Origin: Neofusicoccum parvum
Lineage: Eukaryota; Ascomycota; Dothideomycetes; Botryosphaeriales; Botryosphaeriaceae
Direction: 5' to 3'
DNA length: 64,000 nt
Assembly (NCBI GenBank): GCA_020912385.1
Contig: CP087212.1
Coordinates: 1,798,001-1,862,000, forward strand
The notes beneath the pieces were generated by a model. It saw only the letters and a program-made list of their open reading frames with translations, was not told where the DNA came from and did no database searches. A program made the position numbers and the translations under genes. Positions 34,931-46,357 of the stretch are shown one piece after another (the stretch's first letter is position 1; each line of letters begins with the position of its first letter).

Positions 34931-37259
34931 ATGTGTCCAGACGCACCGCACCCGTCCGCGCAGGACAGCGCCCTGATGGTCCTGGAGACGCCGCTGCTCC
35001 GAGTCAGCCGCCCCGTTGCCGCCTGTTCGAGATGTCGCAGCGCCAAGGTCAAGTGCGACGGCAAGCTGCCCGCCTGCACCGCCTGCGAGAAGGCCAATCG
35101 CGCCCAAGAGTGCTCCAGCACCAACGACCAGTTCGCCCGCGGCAAAGAGCGCAGCTATGTCGCCACCCTTGAGGCCCGCGTCGAGAAGCTCGAGAAGCGC
35201 CTGCAGGAGGCCCGCTCGCGCCGCCAGTCGTCCGTGACCATGACCGAGCCTGATGTCCAGCCCGCGCCCCGCCCCCCGCCCGCGCCCACCCAGTCCAAGG
35301 CGAAGGACAAGGCCGCGCGCCGCAAGGAGGAGGCCGATATCAACGATCTCGTTTCTGACTTTGGGCTGCTGTAAGCCGTCTCCCCGTGCCGCCCTGCACG
35401 CCCCCAACTGAGTCCCGACAGATCAGTCAACGCCACCGCCCGCGACTTCTACGGCTTCACCTCAGCCATGTCCTATGCTCGCCTCATTCTCTCGGCCTCG
35501 TCAAAGGAACCGCTGCCCTCGGGCATGGCCAAGAGTCTTCCCGCAAGATACGCCATCAACCCGCTCATCCAGCACTACCTGAACACCATGTTCGTGCTCC
35601 TTCCTATCCTGGACGAGACCAGCTTCTACGGATCCGTCGACGCCGTCTACCAGTCTGATCCGCGCAAGACGTCTCCCTTCGACTTCTGGACTCTTCGCAT
35701 GGTTCTGGCCATTTCTTCCATCACCTACTCGGAGCAGCGCGGAGACGTGCATTACAGTGATGCCGTGGGCCATGTCAATGCTGCGCTCGAGCACGCAGAG
35801 CACGTCCTCCGACCAGGCTCTGTTGCCAGCATCCAGGCGTTACTGCTCCTGGCCCAGTATTCAATGCTGGACCCCCATCACTTTGATAGTTGGACGTTGG
35901 TCGGTGCTGCCTCACGGGCCATGGTTGATCTCGGCATGCATGTTGATCCCTCCAAAAGCGTGACGATGTCCAAGGCCAAGCTTGAGATTCGGAGGCGGGT
36001 GTACTATTGCCTGTACTCCATCGACAGGTAGGTCTTCGGTACCACTTCTCTCCACCAGCCAGCTGACAATCTCCCCCAGGGAAACTTCTTTGGTCCAAAC
36101 GAGATCGTTCTCATTCTCCGATGACTCGGCAAGTGTTGCCCTCCCGTTCTCTGCCACCGGCCCATCCGGATCAAAGACGTCGTCAGGGGCCCACCCGTGG
36201 GGGCAGTCGTTTGGCTCGGCTGTTGATCTTTTTCGTCTCCGGAAAATACAGTCTGGCTGGTACACGACTCTTTTCCAGTCAGGGCGTGACGCCTGGCAAG
36301 ATCCATACCCACGCCTGTGGAGAATATATAATTCGATGACGTCATGGTCCGCGAAGCTCTCCCAGAAAACTTCACAGGCCACTCGCAATTATTTTGAACT
36401 CGAACTCCTATACAGCTATGTGTACATCTTGTCACCCAGCCCCCGCTGTCCGAGGATCAGTGAGTATGCACAGCGACTCATTTTTGAGCATTGTGCCGCT
36501 TATGCAACGAGGATGCTTGCAATTCTGTCGGAAGACTCAACTGAGAAGATGCCGATAACCTTCTACGACGCGATGAGGGCCTACATGACCGGCCGGCAAT
36601 TTGTAGATGTACTCTCCCGAAATCAGGAAGTTTTACTGGATGGATTACGTCCAATAGCGTCGCGGGCAACGTCTACTTCGACAGCCGACGAGTCACTGGA
36701 TCCCATGTCAAATGGTAGCGATACGCTGCCACCACCGTTTCCGGAATCCAGACCAGGAAGCTCTGACAACCAGATTGGCAAAGCTATAAATACAATCCAT
36801 AACTTCACGGCAATCCTCGCCGGTCTTGGTGTTCGCTTCGGTTACATCAACTGGCGCGACCGGTTCCAGCAAGATTCAGCAGCACTGCTAGCTCAGCTCC
36901 ACGTCCGCTCACAGCAGCAGCAGCAGCACGATCTAGACAACGGATACAGGATGTGGCGTCCCAACGGCACTCCCGACACAGACTCGTTGTCCGGGTCATC
37001 GCCAGCAGCGTATTTTGATGGGTCGACAGCAGGCGCAGGGGCACCAGCATTTGGATACTCAGATGGCAGTAGCTACCAGCAAGTAAGCCCAGGCTGGCCA
37101 GCAACCAGTGCGGCCTCAAATCGGCGGATCTATTCGCTGGGGCAGGCGGTTCCTGGCACCATGGCTGTGAGCACAGGTGGCCCAGTGGCGGGAGACGCGG
37201 GTTTGGGGACGGCCTGGGAAACGCTGCCAGGAGGCAGCATGAATGCTCGGTTTTCGTAG
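34931..37259 (+). CDS. Zn2Cys6 transcription factor with fungal-specific TF domain
   Basis: Exons are 34931..35370, 35422..36027 and 36080..37259, giving 741 aa. The zinc cluster near residues 34-64 reads CSRCRSAKVKC then CTAC, with a longer last loop (CX2CX6CX6CX2CX8C). A coiled coil follows (YVATLEARVEKLEKRLQEA). The middle homology region contains NTMFVLLPILDETSFYGSVDAVY, ASIQALLLLAQYSML and GAASRAMVDLGMHVDP followed by RRRVYYCLYSIDR. The C-terminal region is Ser/Gly/Gln-rich with a short polyglutamine run. The start was taken at MCPDAPH; a second Met 15 residues later would leave the same domains. Target genes are unknown; it lies upstream of, and on the same strand as, a GH125 gene. Confidence 0.9.
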
Positions 37260-37623
37260 GCTCGGGTTACATGTAGCACTTGATGGGTGGAGTTTTGGAA
37301 TTGCCTTGTCGTATAGCTTCGGTGTTCGTGTGCGGGTGGGATGTTTGAGCCACATTTGCGTAGACTGGTGCAGACGGCCAGGCGTGGGATGGGCAGGCGG
37401 CGAACAGGACAGGCAGGGAACAATGAACAGAGTGCGCGCTGGGCGGACTCGTTGGACGTTTCAAGGAGCATGACTCGGGAGGCTGGCGCGGACCCTAGCT
37501 CCCGCTGTGCCGCGCATCCCGCAGGTACAAGCTCAGATCTCCACAGCAGCTCCGTCGCACGCGAACTATGACGACCTGAACTATCGCTCTCCCTCTCGCC
37601 TTGCCCTCCGCGCCCTCTCGACC
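37260..37623. other. Intergenic region upstream of the GH125 gene
   Basis: 364 bp between tandem genes. Holds the GH125 promoter; no specific element recognised. Confidence 0.45.
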
Positions 37624-39421
37624 ATGCATCCGCCCGTCAGACGCTTGCGTCTTGCCCTGCTGGCAGCCACGGTCGTGGCGCTTCTCAGCCTCGCCGCCCA
37701 TGGTGTGCACGCCGCTGCCGACGACAGGTTGCTCAACCCCGAGAAGAAGAGCGGCCAGCATCCATTGAAGGGACCCGCCGACAGCGCCAGAGCCCGTGAG
37801 GCCTGCCCCGACTACACGGCTTACGCCCGGCATCGCCAGTGAGTCGTCTCCGCCCGCCGAGTGCTTGCCGCTACTGACGTTGCCCACTGCAGCCCGCCCT
37901 ACAGCGATGGCCCAATGGAGCTCCCCTTCCAGCGTCCAGCCGCCGCCTGCCGTACCTTTGGATCTCCGCTCGTCGAGGAGGTCATCGACACGATGACGCA
38001 CAAGATGGTGGACAAGGACCTGGCCCGCATCTTTGAGAACGCATTCCCGAACACGCTGGACACAACGGTGCGCTGGCACGTCGACGGTGACAAGTCGGCG
38101 ACGCCGAACATGCGAGCTCAGTGGCAGGGCGCCCAGAGCTTTATCGTTACCGGAGACATCAATGCCGAGTGGCTGCGCGACTCGACGAACCAGCTGGCCC
38201 AGTACCAGAAACTGGCCAAGAAGGACAGCGCGATTGAGAGCTTGATCCTCGGTGCCATCAACACCCAGGCTGAATTTGTCATTGGATCTCCATACTGCAA
38301 CGCTTTCCAGCCGCCGCCGCCCAGCAAACTCCCACCGTCGAACAACGGAATGAATGACGTCGTCCATCCCGTCTACGAACCCTCCTTTGTCTTCGAATGC
38401 AAATACGAGCTGGACTCATTGGCCCATTTCCTGGCTTTAACCAACCAGTTCCACAGCCACACCGGCTCCACTGCTTTCTTGACCCCTCGCTGGTACAGCG
38501 CCCTCAACACGCTGCTGGATGTCATCGACCAGCAGTCCCGCCCAACTTTTGATAAGAACGGCGACTTCAAGAAGAACGAGTACACCTTCAAACGCCACAC
38601 AGATGCTGGAACAGAGACCCTCAACCTGGCCGGCGTTGGGAATCCCTTGAATGCTGGCACCGGTCTGGTTCGCAGTGCCTTCAGGCCGAGTGACGACGCC
38701 ACCATCCTGGGCTTTTTTATTCCCGCCAATGCCATGATGGCTGTCGAGTTGCGACGCTGTGCTGAGATGCTCAAGAAAGCGGGTGGTGCGAAAGCCTCGG
38801 AATTCTCCAAGAAGACCAAACTCTACAGTGAAAGCATCGAGGCCGGCGTGTGGGAGCACGGTGTCGTCCATCACAAGAAGTACGGGGACGTCTTCGCCTT
38901 TGAAGTCGACGGTTTTGGCTCCTCCATCCTGATGGATGATGCGAACCTTCCATCCCTCCTAGCCCTTCCGCTGCTCGGCTTTGTTGACGTCAAAGACACA
39001 ATCTACCAGAACACCAGGAAAATGATCCTAGAGAAGAACGGCAACCCCTACTACCTCAAAGGCAAGGCATTTGAAGGCATCGGTGGTCCACACATCGGTC
39101 TGCAAAACGCCTGGCCCATGAGCCTGCTGGTTCAAGCCATGACGTCTGATAACGATGAGGAGATTATGCAGGCCATATCGTACGTGAAGAATGCTAGCAA
39201 GCTCGGCTTGGTTCATGAGAGTGTCGACGTCAACTATCTCAAAAGTTACACGAGTAAGTCTTGCTACACGTATCCCTGGTGAGCGATGTGAAAGCTAAAT
39301 CACAACAGGACCATGGTTCGCGTGGGCCAATTCAGTGTTTGCACAGACAATTCTGGATCTTGCAGAGCGAAAGCCACATCTTCTCTTTGGAGAGAACGCA
39401 AAGCCTTACAAGATCGAGTGA
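37624..39421 (+). CDS. GH125 exo-alpha-1,6-mannosidase, secreted or membrane-anchored
   Basis: Metal-independent alpha-mannosidase family GH125, which removes alpha-1,6-linked mannose from fungal mannans or N-glycans. Exons are 37624..37838, 37893..39253 and 39309..39421, giving 562 aa. The N-terminus has a basic start and one hydrophobic helix (LRLALLAATVVALLSLAAHGVHA), a signal peptide or type-II anchor. The domain holds FENAFPNTLDTTVRWH, FIVTGDINAEWLRDSTNQ, the VYEPSFVFECKYELDSLAHFL segment and GGPHIGLQNAWPMSLLVQAM. The last exon completes the domain with PWFAWANSVFAQTILDLA. All phases agree and length is normal for the family. Intact. Confidence 0.92.
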
Positions 39422-39466
39422 TGGAGCTCTATCGCAACCTCGGCCTGCCAATAACCCGACACGGGG

Positions 39467-39960
39467 TTGATCCCCGCAGCAGTCGTCAATCTACTTCCAA
39501 TCGAACCTTGTCGTCCATACGGATATTCGTTATCAGCTTACAACGTACCGTATCAACAGGACGCTTTCATTGCAGGGCTGAAGGATTCGTGCGGACAGGA
39601 GTACACGCTCGCATCAGGACAGATTCTTCGACTCTTGCGATGGGCTCCCCTACTGTATTGCCACACGACATACGGCAATAGTGTCTTTGGCAGAACCTGA
39701 GCAAACTACCTCAAGTCCAATGGAGCTACGACATTCACGAATGTCTTTCCGGCTGCCTGCAAGGAATGGAAAACCAACTGTCTATACCCTGGCCGACATT
39801 CTTCAGTGGGGAAGCAAGAGAGTGCCAGCAACCCTGCGTTTTGCTCAGGTATTAGAAGATACTTTGTTTGGGCTTTCCCGACGGTCCCATATAGTGGTGT
39901 TCTTGAATCATTCGAGCTACTCTGCCACTGGCGTTTGTGCAGTCTTAGTCTTTGGAAATT
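39467..39960 (+). pseudogene. Decayed coding stretch of unknown family
   Basis: Directly downstream of GH125, one frame reads protein-like sequence (EPCRPYGYSLSAYNVPYQQ, then AFIAGLKDSCGQEYTLASG), meets a TGA at 39698, and continues in the same frame with NYLKSNGATTFTNVFPAACK and CLYPG before ending. A second frame over 39,600-39,700 reads FFDSCDGLPYC, which suggests a frameshift as well. Cysteine content and composition suggest a secreted protein. I could not recognise a family. It could also be a real gene with unresolved introns. Confidence 0.3.
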
Positions 39961-40345
39961 TAGACAGTAACATGAGGGAAAGACAGCCTGCAGAACCATG
40001 CCTAGAATCAGAGACGAGTTTATCCACGGTGCAGGTCTGTAGCTTTCTTGGTGATGGGTTCATCTACACGGTCAGCCGTAGAGTATCACTCACATGGGCG
40101 TTAATCTGGATGTAGTTGACATTTATTTTGCTGCAAAGTTGCCTCTGAGTGTACTCGTATGGACGTGTTGCAATACTCACCTCGTAGATGATGGAAAAGG
40201 AAGAGATACGCTAAACCCAACTTGGTGCGAAATTTTACGCTAAACCTTACACGTAAAGTGTCTGCTAGAGGAAGGAGCGACCGGGTCGTAGCTTACACAT
40301 TTGTTTGGACTATAAGCCAATTTTTGCCAAAGACTTCCCCGTGAA
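39961..40345. other. Intergenic region before the tRNA gene
   Basis: Moderately AT-rich sequence between the decayed stretch and tRNA-Thr. Nothing recognised. Confidence 0.4.
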
Positions 40346-40428
40346 GCCCGCATGGCTTAGTGGTACAGCGTCGCACTCGTATGACACATGCAATGCGAAG
40401 ATCCCTCGTTCGATTCGGGGTGTGGGCA
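40346..40428 (+). tRNA. tRNA-Thr(CGU): tRNA-Thr (anticodon CGU) with an 11-nt intron
   Basis: Folds by eye into a full cloverleaf. The 7-bp acceptor stem GCCCGCA pairs with TGTGGGC with one G-T pair. The D arm contains GGCTTAGTGG (A box). The anticodon stem TCGCA pairs with TGCGA, with loop CTCGTA and anticodon CGT. The T arm is CCTCG-TTCGATT-CGGGG (B box). The intron at 40382..40392 follows position 37, the canonical place for eukaryotic nuclear tRNA introns. A T4 run at 40433..40436 is the Pol III terminator. Confidence 0.93.
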
Positions 40429-40432
40429 TCCG

Positions 40433-40436
40433 TTTT
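40433..40436 (+). terminator. RNA polymerase III T-run terminator
   Basis: TTTT five bases after the discriminator base of the tRNA-Thr gene, the normal Pol III stop signal. Confidence 0.7.
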
Positions 40437-40529
40437 GCTTCTTATCCTAGTAGTTGAGGAGCATGCATCGTTTTGATGCGGGAATATGTCATTATCCTTC
40501 TATCTATGTACATGCCCGTGATCGACCGT

Positions 40530-42593
40530 CTATGTATACATGTGCCAGTCGTCTCCGTAGAGGAAGACCTCCCGGCCATCCAGCTTGGTCTCAAACTTCG
40601 CGCCGCTGTACTGGTTGAATTCTTGCGGCCCCTCCGCGCTGATGATGTAGCCTGGCTCACAGGACGTGAAGGACACCTTCGGTTGCGCCGTGTAGAAGTC
40701 GTCGTATTTGGCATCCAGAGCATCAGTCAGTGTCCGGACATTGCCGCCGGGATGCAGCTCGTTCCACGGCTCCGTGCACTGGATGCCTTTGCAGGATTTG
40801 AGCACCAGCACAAGAGCATCCAGCCGAGAAAGCACGTCTGACAACGAGCGTCCGGCAAGCTGGTAGGTCGAGCTGGCAGACGAGTTGGCAGCGGCCAGGT
40901 TGTAGATTTGGCCGGGATCACGCTATGCGACACATCAGTCCGAGGCTCGTCTTGGGTCCGACAGGAACAACACACCTTCACATCGTAAAACTCCGCCTCG
41001 TTGGTGCACCAAACGCTGTAGTAGATGCTGTAGTCGTCTCCCACAAGTCTGAGGCCCTTGTAGGTGTTGTTCCAGATATTTCTAGACCCAGCAGGGTTGA
41101 GGTAGATTCCTTCGATCAAGGCCTTCAATCGGTTAGACGGCACGAAGGCAGCTATTGGCTGGAGCACTCACCCTTCCCCAGAACTCGATGGAGGCATGTT
41201 CATATGAAGAGTTTTGGGCCAGTTCGGCAGTAAGCGGGATGACTTTGCCATCCAGCTGTTTCGGGGCTCCTGCGAGATTCAGGATCGTGGGAGCGATATC
41301 GGTGTGGCTGGTGACTGCCTCAATCTTCTGGTTCTCGGCGATGCCGGGGCCACGAATGACCAGCGGGATGTGGATATCGGTGTCTGAATTGCGTGAGTCA
41401 ACTGGAGGAGTCTGGTGGGAACGACTTGAGGGACACGGATGACTTACCGTATCCGCACTCCTTTCCGGGTGACATGCGGTGTTGCGAAATGTGGAAGCCG
41501 TTGTCCGTGCTAAAGATGATGTACGTCTCGTCCAGAACACCGGCATCATCGAGCTTCTCCACAAACGCCTCGATCATTTCATCGACTGCTTGGAGAGACC
41601 TGAGCCTTGCTCTCTGAAACTCGTCGTTGTATTCGATGACGGTCTGGTTAAGCGGAGCCAAGTTCTTGATCCAGCTGACACCACCCTCAACCTTGGCGTT
41701 GAAGCTGGAGTCTCTCGGAATGGTGTAGTTCTTGAACAGATGGGCGTGGCGAGGAGCATACTGAGCAAAATCAAAGTAGGTCGTGTTGGTGGCCGGATCG
41801 GTGGTGGTCGTGGAATGGGGCGCGATCGGAGCTGCGACAACGAACCAGGGCTGCTCGTGCGAAAGCGCTTCGTCCAGGAACCCGAGAATCTTGTCCCTGA
41901 TGACGTCCGTGGAGTAGTTTCCCGCGTAGCTGACCGGGGTTTCACCGTTGCGCGTCATGACTGCGTCGTAGTACTTGTACGTGTACGGATCCAGCAAGAA
42001 ATCGGAGCCGTTGAATCCTCTGGCGAAGGTCTCGTTGTAGTTGGAAACGGTGTGTCCGTTCCAGAGCTTGCCGGAATAGTAGGTGTTGTAGCCGGCATCC
42101 TGCATCCACAGGGGGAGGTAGTTGTCGTTCCAACCTTCCGCGATGACCTTTTGAAAGCCGCCTTTGCAAGTCAGGTTTTGCTCCATTGGACGTCGTGTGG
42201 AGCAATCTTACCGTACGGCGGCGAAACATCCGTCACTGGGTCTGTTAGTTGCGGGATCTCCAAGGGGCTTGTGAGCTTCTCGTACCGTTTGTGTTGTGGG
42301 CAGCATGCCCGGTCCATAGGTTTGCACGAGACGGGCAGCAGATTGCCACAGTGCAGAAGTGCTTGGCAAACGTGGTTCCCTTCTCGATGACATGTTTCTG
42401 TTGTGGCGAGCACGGTCAGCAGAGCACTCGGGCGGCCGTGGTGTGGCGAACAAGCATTTACCTGAAGCAGGGGCATGTGGTCCACAGAGTTCATGTGCAA
42501 GTCCTGGTCGTCGGTCAACACGAAGAGGATATTCGGCTGCTTGGCGGCCGCAAGAGCGGCGCCGAGGAGAAGACCCAGAGACGGCCACTTCAT
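40530..42593 (-). CDS. Secreted sulfatase (arylsulfatase family, S1)
   Basis: Type-I sulfatase that hydrolyses sulfate esters. Seven exons in transcript order: 42462..42593, 42286..42397, 42212..42235, 41448..42161, 41172..41383, 40976..41122 and 40530..40922, giving 577 aa. The signal peptide MKWPSLGLLLGAALAAA precedes PNILFVLTDDQD, which carries the metal-binding aspartates. The activation motif CCPSR (Cys64 first, the residue converted to formylglycine) is in exon 2, followed by TGHAAHNTN. Later come APIAPHS, FSTDNGFHISQHRM and PLVIRGPGI. Exon 3 is a 24-nt microexon giving VTDVSPPYG, a motif usual at this place in fungal arylsulfatases, which supports the join. Several N-glycosylation sequons are present. 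Substrate (aryl sulfates or sulfated polysaccharides) unknown. Confidence 0.93.
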
Positions 42594-42990
42594 GGTCAGT
42601 CCACAGCAGCTCGAGGGCTTTTTGGTGCTTGGCAGGGAAAGCTCCCAGGCAACAGTCCATTTCCCGTGGCTTCCATCCCGTCTTATAGGCATGGCCGGTG
42701 GGGCTGCGGACGGAAAAGTCCATGGCCGACGGGTGGCCGCAGAAATGCCGTGTACGGAGCACCGCCGCTCCCACGGTAGTTCGAAGCGGGCGTCCTGTAT
42801 GTTCGGGCTTTCGCCGCGGCGACTCGATCGACATCATGCCGGAGCGGCCTGTTGAGCAGCCAAAGCACGGCGCAGCGTGATTGCACCTGCAAATGGCGTC
42901 ATGGCACTAGTGCCGATAAGCGAGCGATCGCCTGCCCGAACGGGACATCTGCTATACGCAGGAGCGCCTGCCGCCAGACTCGGCCGAGCC
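42594..42990. other. Intergenic region, sulfatase promoter and HET gene 3' flank
   Basis: 397 bp. Frames present on both strands are shadows of GC-rich sequence. No clear element seen. Confidence 0.45.
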
Positions 42991-45288
42991 TCACACAACC
43001 GTCATCTTCTTGAAATACATCAGATCCCACTTGTACGCCACCGGGAAACTCCAGCTCTCGGCCGTCCCGACTCTCCTGAACACCCGCGGATTCTGGTCGC
43101 CTGGCTTCGCCGGCTCGAGAAGCAGAAAGGAGACGCGGTGTCTGGGCTTCTTGTCCCGCGTCGTGAAGTCGTACGAGAACCACGGCACGCAGAAAACCCA
43201 CCGCGGGAAGCTGGACGCTGGCTCGATGTAGTCCAGTCTCGCGACGGGTCGATATTTCTGCCAGAACTGCTGCGCGCCTGTTGTGTATCTCCCGACCAGC
43301 TTCAGTCGCGTCCGCTGCCTGTCGATGCTCAGAACAGTCGGCACGCAGAACCCGACAAAGGTGACAAAGCCGTCAACCAGGCGCCCCATTGGGTCCGCAG
43401 CGCTCAGCGGCTTTGTCTGCGCATGCTGGATGTCAACGAACGAGACCAGATCGTGGCCGTAGCAGGACAGCGGCAGCGACACCGGAGCGTCCAACGACGC
43501 CCATGACCAGGACGGCGCCCGGTAGATTGGCTTTGCTGGCCTCGGCGTCTTCTTCACGGCCGACCACATCAGGTTCCGGAGGAGGTCTTCCTTGTCGTTC
43601 CACAGCCCGGCCACATATGCCTCGTCGTGGAGCTGGAACTGGAAGGCTTTGGCAACGCCCGACAGCGCAGCGAGCTTGTCGCGGTCGGGGTACGTCAACT
43701 GGCGCTCTGAGTAGTCTTTGATGAGGCTGGCCCAGTGGCGGTGCCATTCCGACGACGGCGTCTCGTGCGACGTGGTTGAGAGCTGCTGCAGGAGCCCTGC
43801 AAATTGGCGAGACGTCGAATGGTCCGGGACCAGCTCGGACCTGCGCAGTTTATCACACTCCCAGAAGACCCCGAGAGAGCTGTAGTGGAGGATGCGGCGG
43901 GACAGCACCCGCTCCTGAAGCGCCCACGCTCGACGCGGCAGCCCAAGCTTCCGTCGGCTCTCCACTCCGAGGTCCCACAGATCCCGTGGCGCAAGGCTCC
44001 AGAAGCTGGGCCTGGTACCGCTGCCCACATTGCTCGGATTGCGGAACAGGTACGGAGGCCGTCGCTTGAACAATCCGTCCGTAGCTCTCTGTGAGGCAGT
44101 GGCAGAAATGGTAAATACCGAGTTCTGGTAGACTTCACTCATCCGGCCGGCCTCTTGCATCCAGTCCTCTTCCGAATTCTGAATGATGCATAGGCTGTCG
44201 ATCCAGAGATACCGGTAGCCAAGCCTCCAGGTGATGATCATGGCATCTCGGAACGTCCGCGGCAAGAGCTCTGTGGGCAGCGAAGCCATCCAGCTTTGCA
44301 TGTTCTCTGTCGTCAGTGTCGCAAACTTCTCCTTCCCCCAGCAGTGGCTCAGTGTTGCATATTCCGTGCCTTCAGGCAGCATCTCTCCACGGCAAAGCCG
44401 CGCCTTCAAATGGCCATGCATGTCTGCAGTGTTGACTTCAACGAGGCGGGTTGGGAGATCATCAGACACTCTCGCAGAATGGCTGCAATTCGTGTGCTCC
44501 GTCATGCATTCACCCAACCACGATTCTACGAGCTCGAATGTCTTTTCAGAGGAAGTCGAGTTCCCCAGCGAGCGGAACCAGGTCCACGCTTGGTCTGTAT
44601 TTCATAAGCTGCCAGGTCTCGGCATGGTTTCGTGCGCCTTACCCGTGAAGTTCTCCCAGCACGCAATGATCATCTTCTTGTCTGTCCAGTTCCCGCTGTC
44701 GTCCCGAAAGCTGATCTTCAGGTACCGGTGCGGCCGGCTTCCATCGTTGACGAGTTGAATCCTGTATGCGCTGTCCGTTTTCTTGGCCGAATCGGTGTCT
44801 TCAAAAATCAGGATGTGGATCAGGATGCAGAGCTCACAACTCTGGCACGAATGCAGCTCGGAGAGAGTCACGTGGTGTTCGTGTTCACACTTCGGTCCCA
44901 TTCGTCTTCTCTTGTGGAAATCGGACCCGAACCCAGCGTGCTCGCGGGTCGGAGTCTGGTGTGTCTGCAGCAGCTGCCTGCATGGTCTGCAGAGATCCGG
45001 ATGATGACGTGAGCTCTCGAGGCTGCTAAGCACTTGGGTTCGTCAGAAAGAGAACATCTGAAGCATTTCGTGTGTTCGAGACTGTGACAATCATGCAGAT
45101 GAATGACGTGTCTGCTCGTGCCGGATGGCTGGACTGGACTGGGCGACATCGGAGAGTGTTGCCTCACCCATGCTTTGAAGAGTTTCCAGCGAGCCGGAAT
45201 CGTCGCTGGCAACGTTGGGAATGTCCTGGATGCCCAGCGATCTCTTTCGCCGGCGTCCTAGCCCTCTGATCTGCTGCAGCGGCGCCAT
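42991..45288 (-). CDS. HET-domain protein (heterokaryon incompatibility type)
   Basis: HET-domain proteins trigger incompatibility cell death in filamentous fungi; many have unknown partners. Exons in transcript order are 45168..45288, 44643..45032 and 42991..44594, giving about 704 aa. The HET core at about 245-340 reads EYATLSHCWG, FRDAMIITWRLGYRYLWIDSLCIIQ and EDWMQEAGRMSEVYQNSVFTISA. Downstream RRAWALQERVLSRRILHYS and PSWSWASLDAPV are typical of the family. The N-terminal part is Cys-rich (LCRPCRQLL, SCQSCELC). The 48-nt intron ending at 44595 is well supported because it restores QAWTWFRSLGN before the conserved WLGECMTEH. The first intron (45033..45167) is less sure: donor GTGAGG is good, but the acceptor CCCAAG was chosen to keep frame. 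No NACHT or STAND domain is attached. Confidence 0.85.
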
Positions 45289-46195
45289 GGTAAGCCGGGT
45301 GGGGCTGCGGTGCAGGGCCAGAAGCCAAGCCCGATAGCCGTGCGTCTTCGGCAGCAGATGAGGCAGACCTGCCTACACTCGCGAGAGAAGCGATGGGGTT
45401 GTCGAGGAGCGTGCGGACACATCGTCGAAGCTGATGAATGGGGGCCACACGTCCAGCTAGCCGAGGACGAGAGTTTTCGGCCCCCACGCGTCACGTGGAG
45501 CCATGGTGGGTTGGACGCAGCTGTCACTTTCAACAGCATCGGTGTTGACGGGCAAGAGTCTGTCAAAGATTCCCGTAGCGCTGCTTCAAGATCCGAACCC
45601 CCGGGTGGCTCCACATCAACAGAGCATGACTCGTGCAGCGGTCACATTCCACTGGCATACTCCGTAAGTCAAGCTGCGACCCTGAGAAAGGACAAATGGA
45701 CGGCCAATGAAGAGCGGCCTAGAATCCAAGCCCGCTCAGCACCTAAATGCCGTGTCAATCCAGCTGGTGGATATGGCATTGCCGTACTCACCTTGACTCT
45801 TTTGCGTGCTGAAGACACAGCGTAAACGAGACGCCGGTCTTACTAAGAGAACGTGCACACTTCTTTACATATATCTCTACCTGCAGGTTCTCAAAGACGA
45901 AGCAGGGCAAATCATCAATGAAATGCAATACAAAATGTGTTGCACGCTCCCTGGCCTAGTCAGAGCTCGCTCCTCCGGTGTTTCTTCGCAGGTCGACAAG
46001 CGTTGCACTGATCAAAGAGGAATGTCAAGCGAAGTAGTGGGCCAGACCTTTCACCGCCTGTCACGATTCGTGCTCCTGCTTCACAGGCATAAATAGCGAG
46101 GCGGCCCCGGCGGTTCTCGCGCCGACCATTCAAATTTTCGTCTCACTCTCCGATCACGCCTGCACTGAAACGAGGTCACTTGCCACAGAGCCACG

Positions 46196-46357
46196 ATGTC
46201 CCGCATCACTCCCTCTTCAACGCATGCCTTTACACGCTGTTTCTTTCAGTGGCTTGTAGCTGAGGGGTACGCGTCAAAAACCCTGCTTCATCCACTGCAC
46301 GTCCTTGTCCGCTCAACCGAGGCAGGAGCAGATGCAGTGACTTCTGTTTGTGCCTGA
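46196..46357 (+). CDS. Possible small ORF (53 aa) behind a TATA box
   Basis: The ATG sits in a strong context (GCCACGATGTCC). About 100 nt upstream is a TATA-like CATAAATAG (46088..46096), then a pyrimidine-rich stretch, the usual layout of fungal core promoters. The peptide starts MSRITPSSTHAFTRCFFQW and matches nothing I know. It could be the first exon of a longer gene, a small peptide gene, or chance. Confidence 0.22.
   Translation: MSRITPSSTHAFTRCFFQWLVAEGYASKTLLHPLHVLVRSTEAGADAVTSVCA

Noticed and set aside
41479..42390. 303-aa plus-strand frame opposite the sulfatase
   Set aside because: Antisense of exons carrying sulfatase motifs, and crossing their introns; shadow.
45310..45825. 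171-aa frame downstream of the HET start
   Set aside because: Overlaps the HET promoter on the opposite strand, no domain, composition not protein-like.
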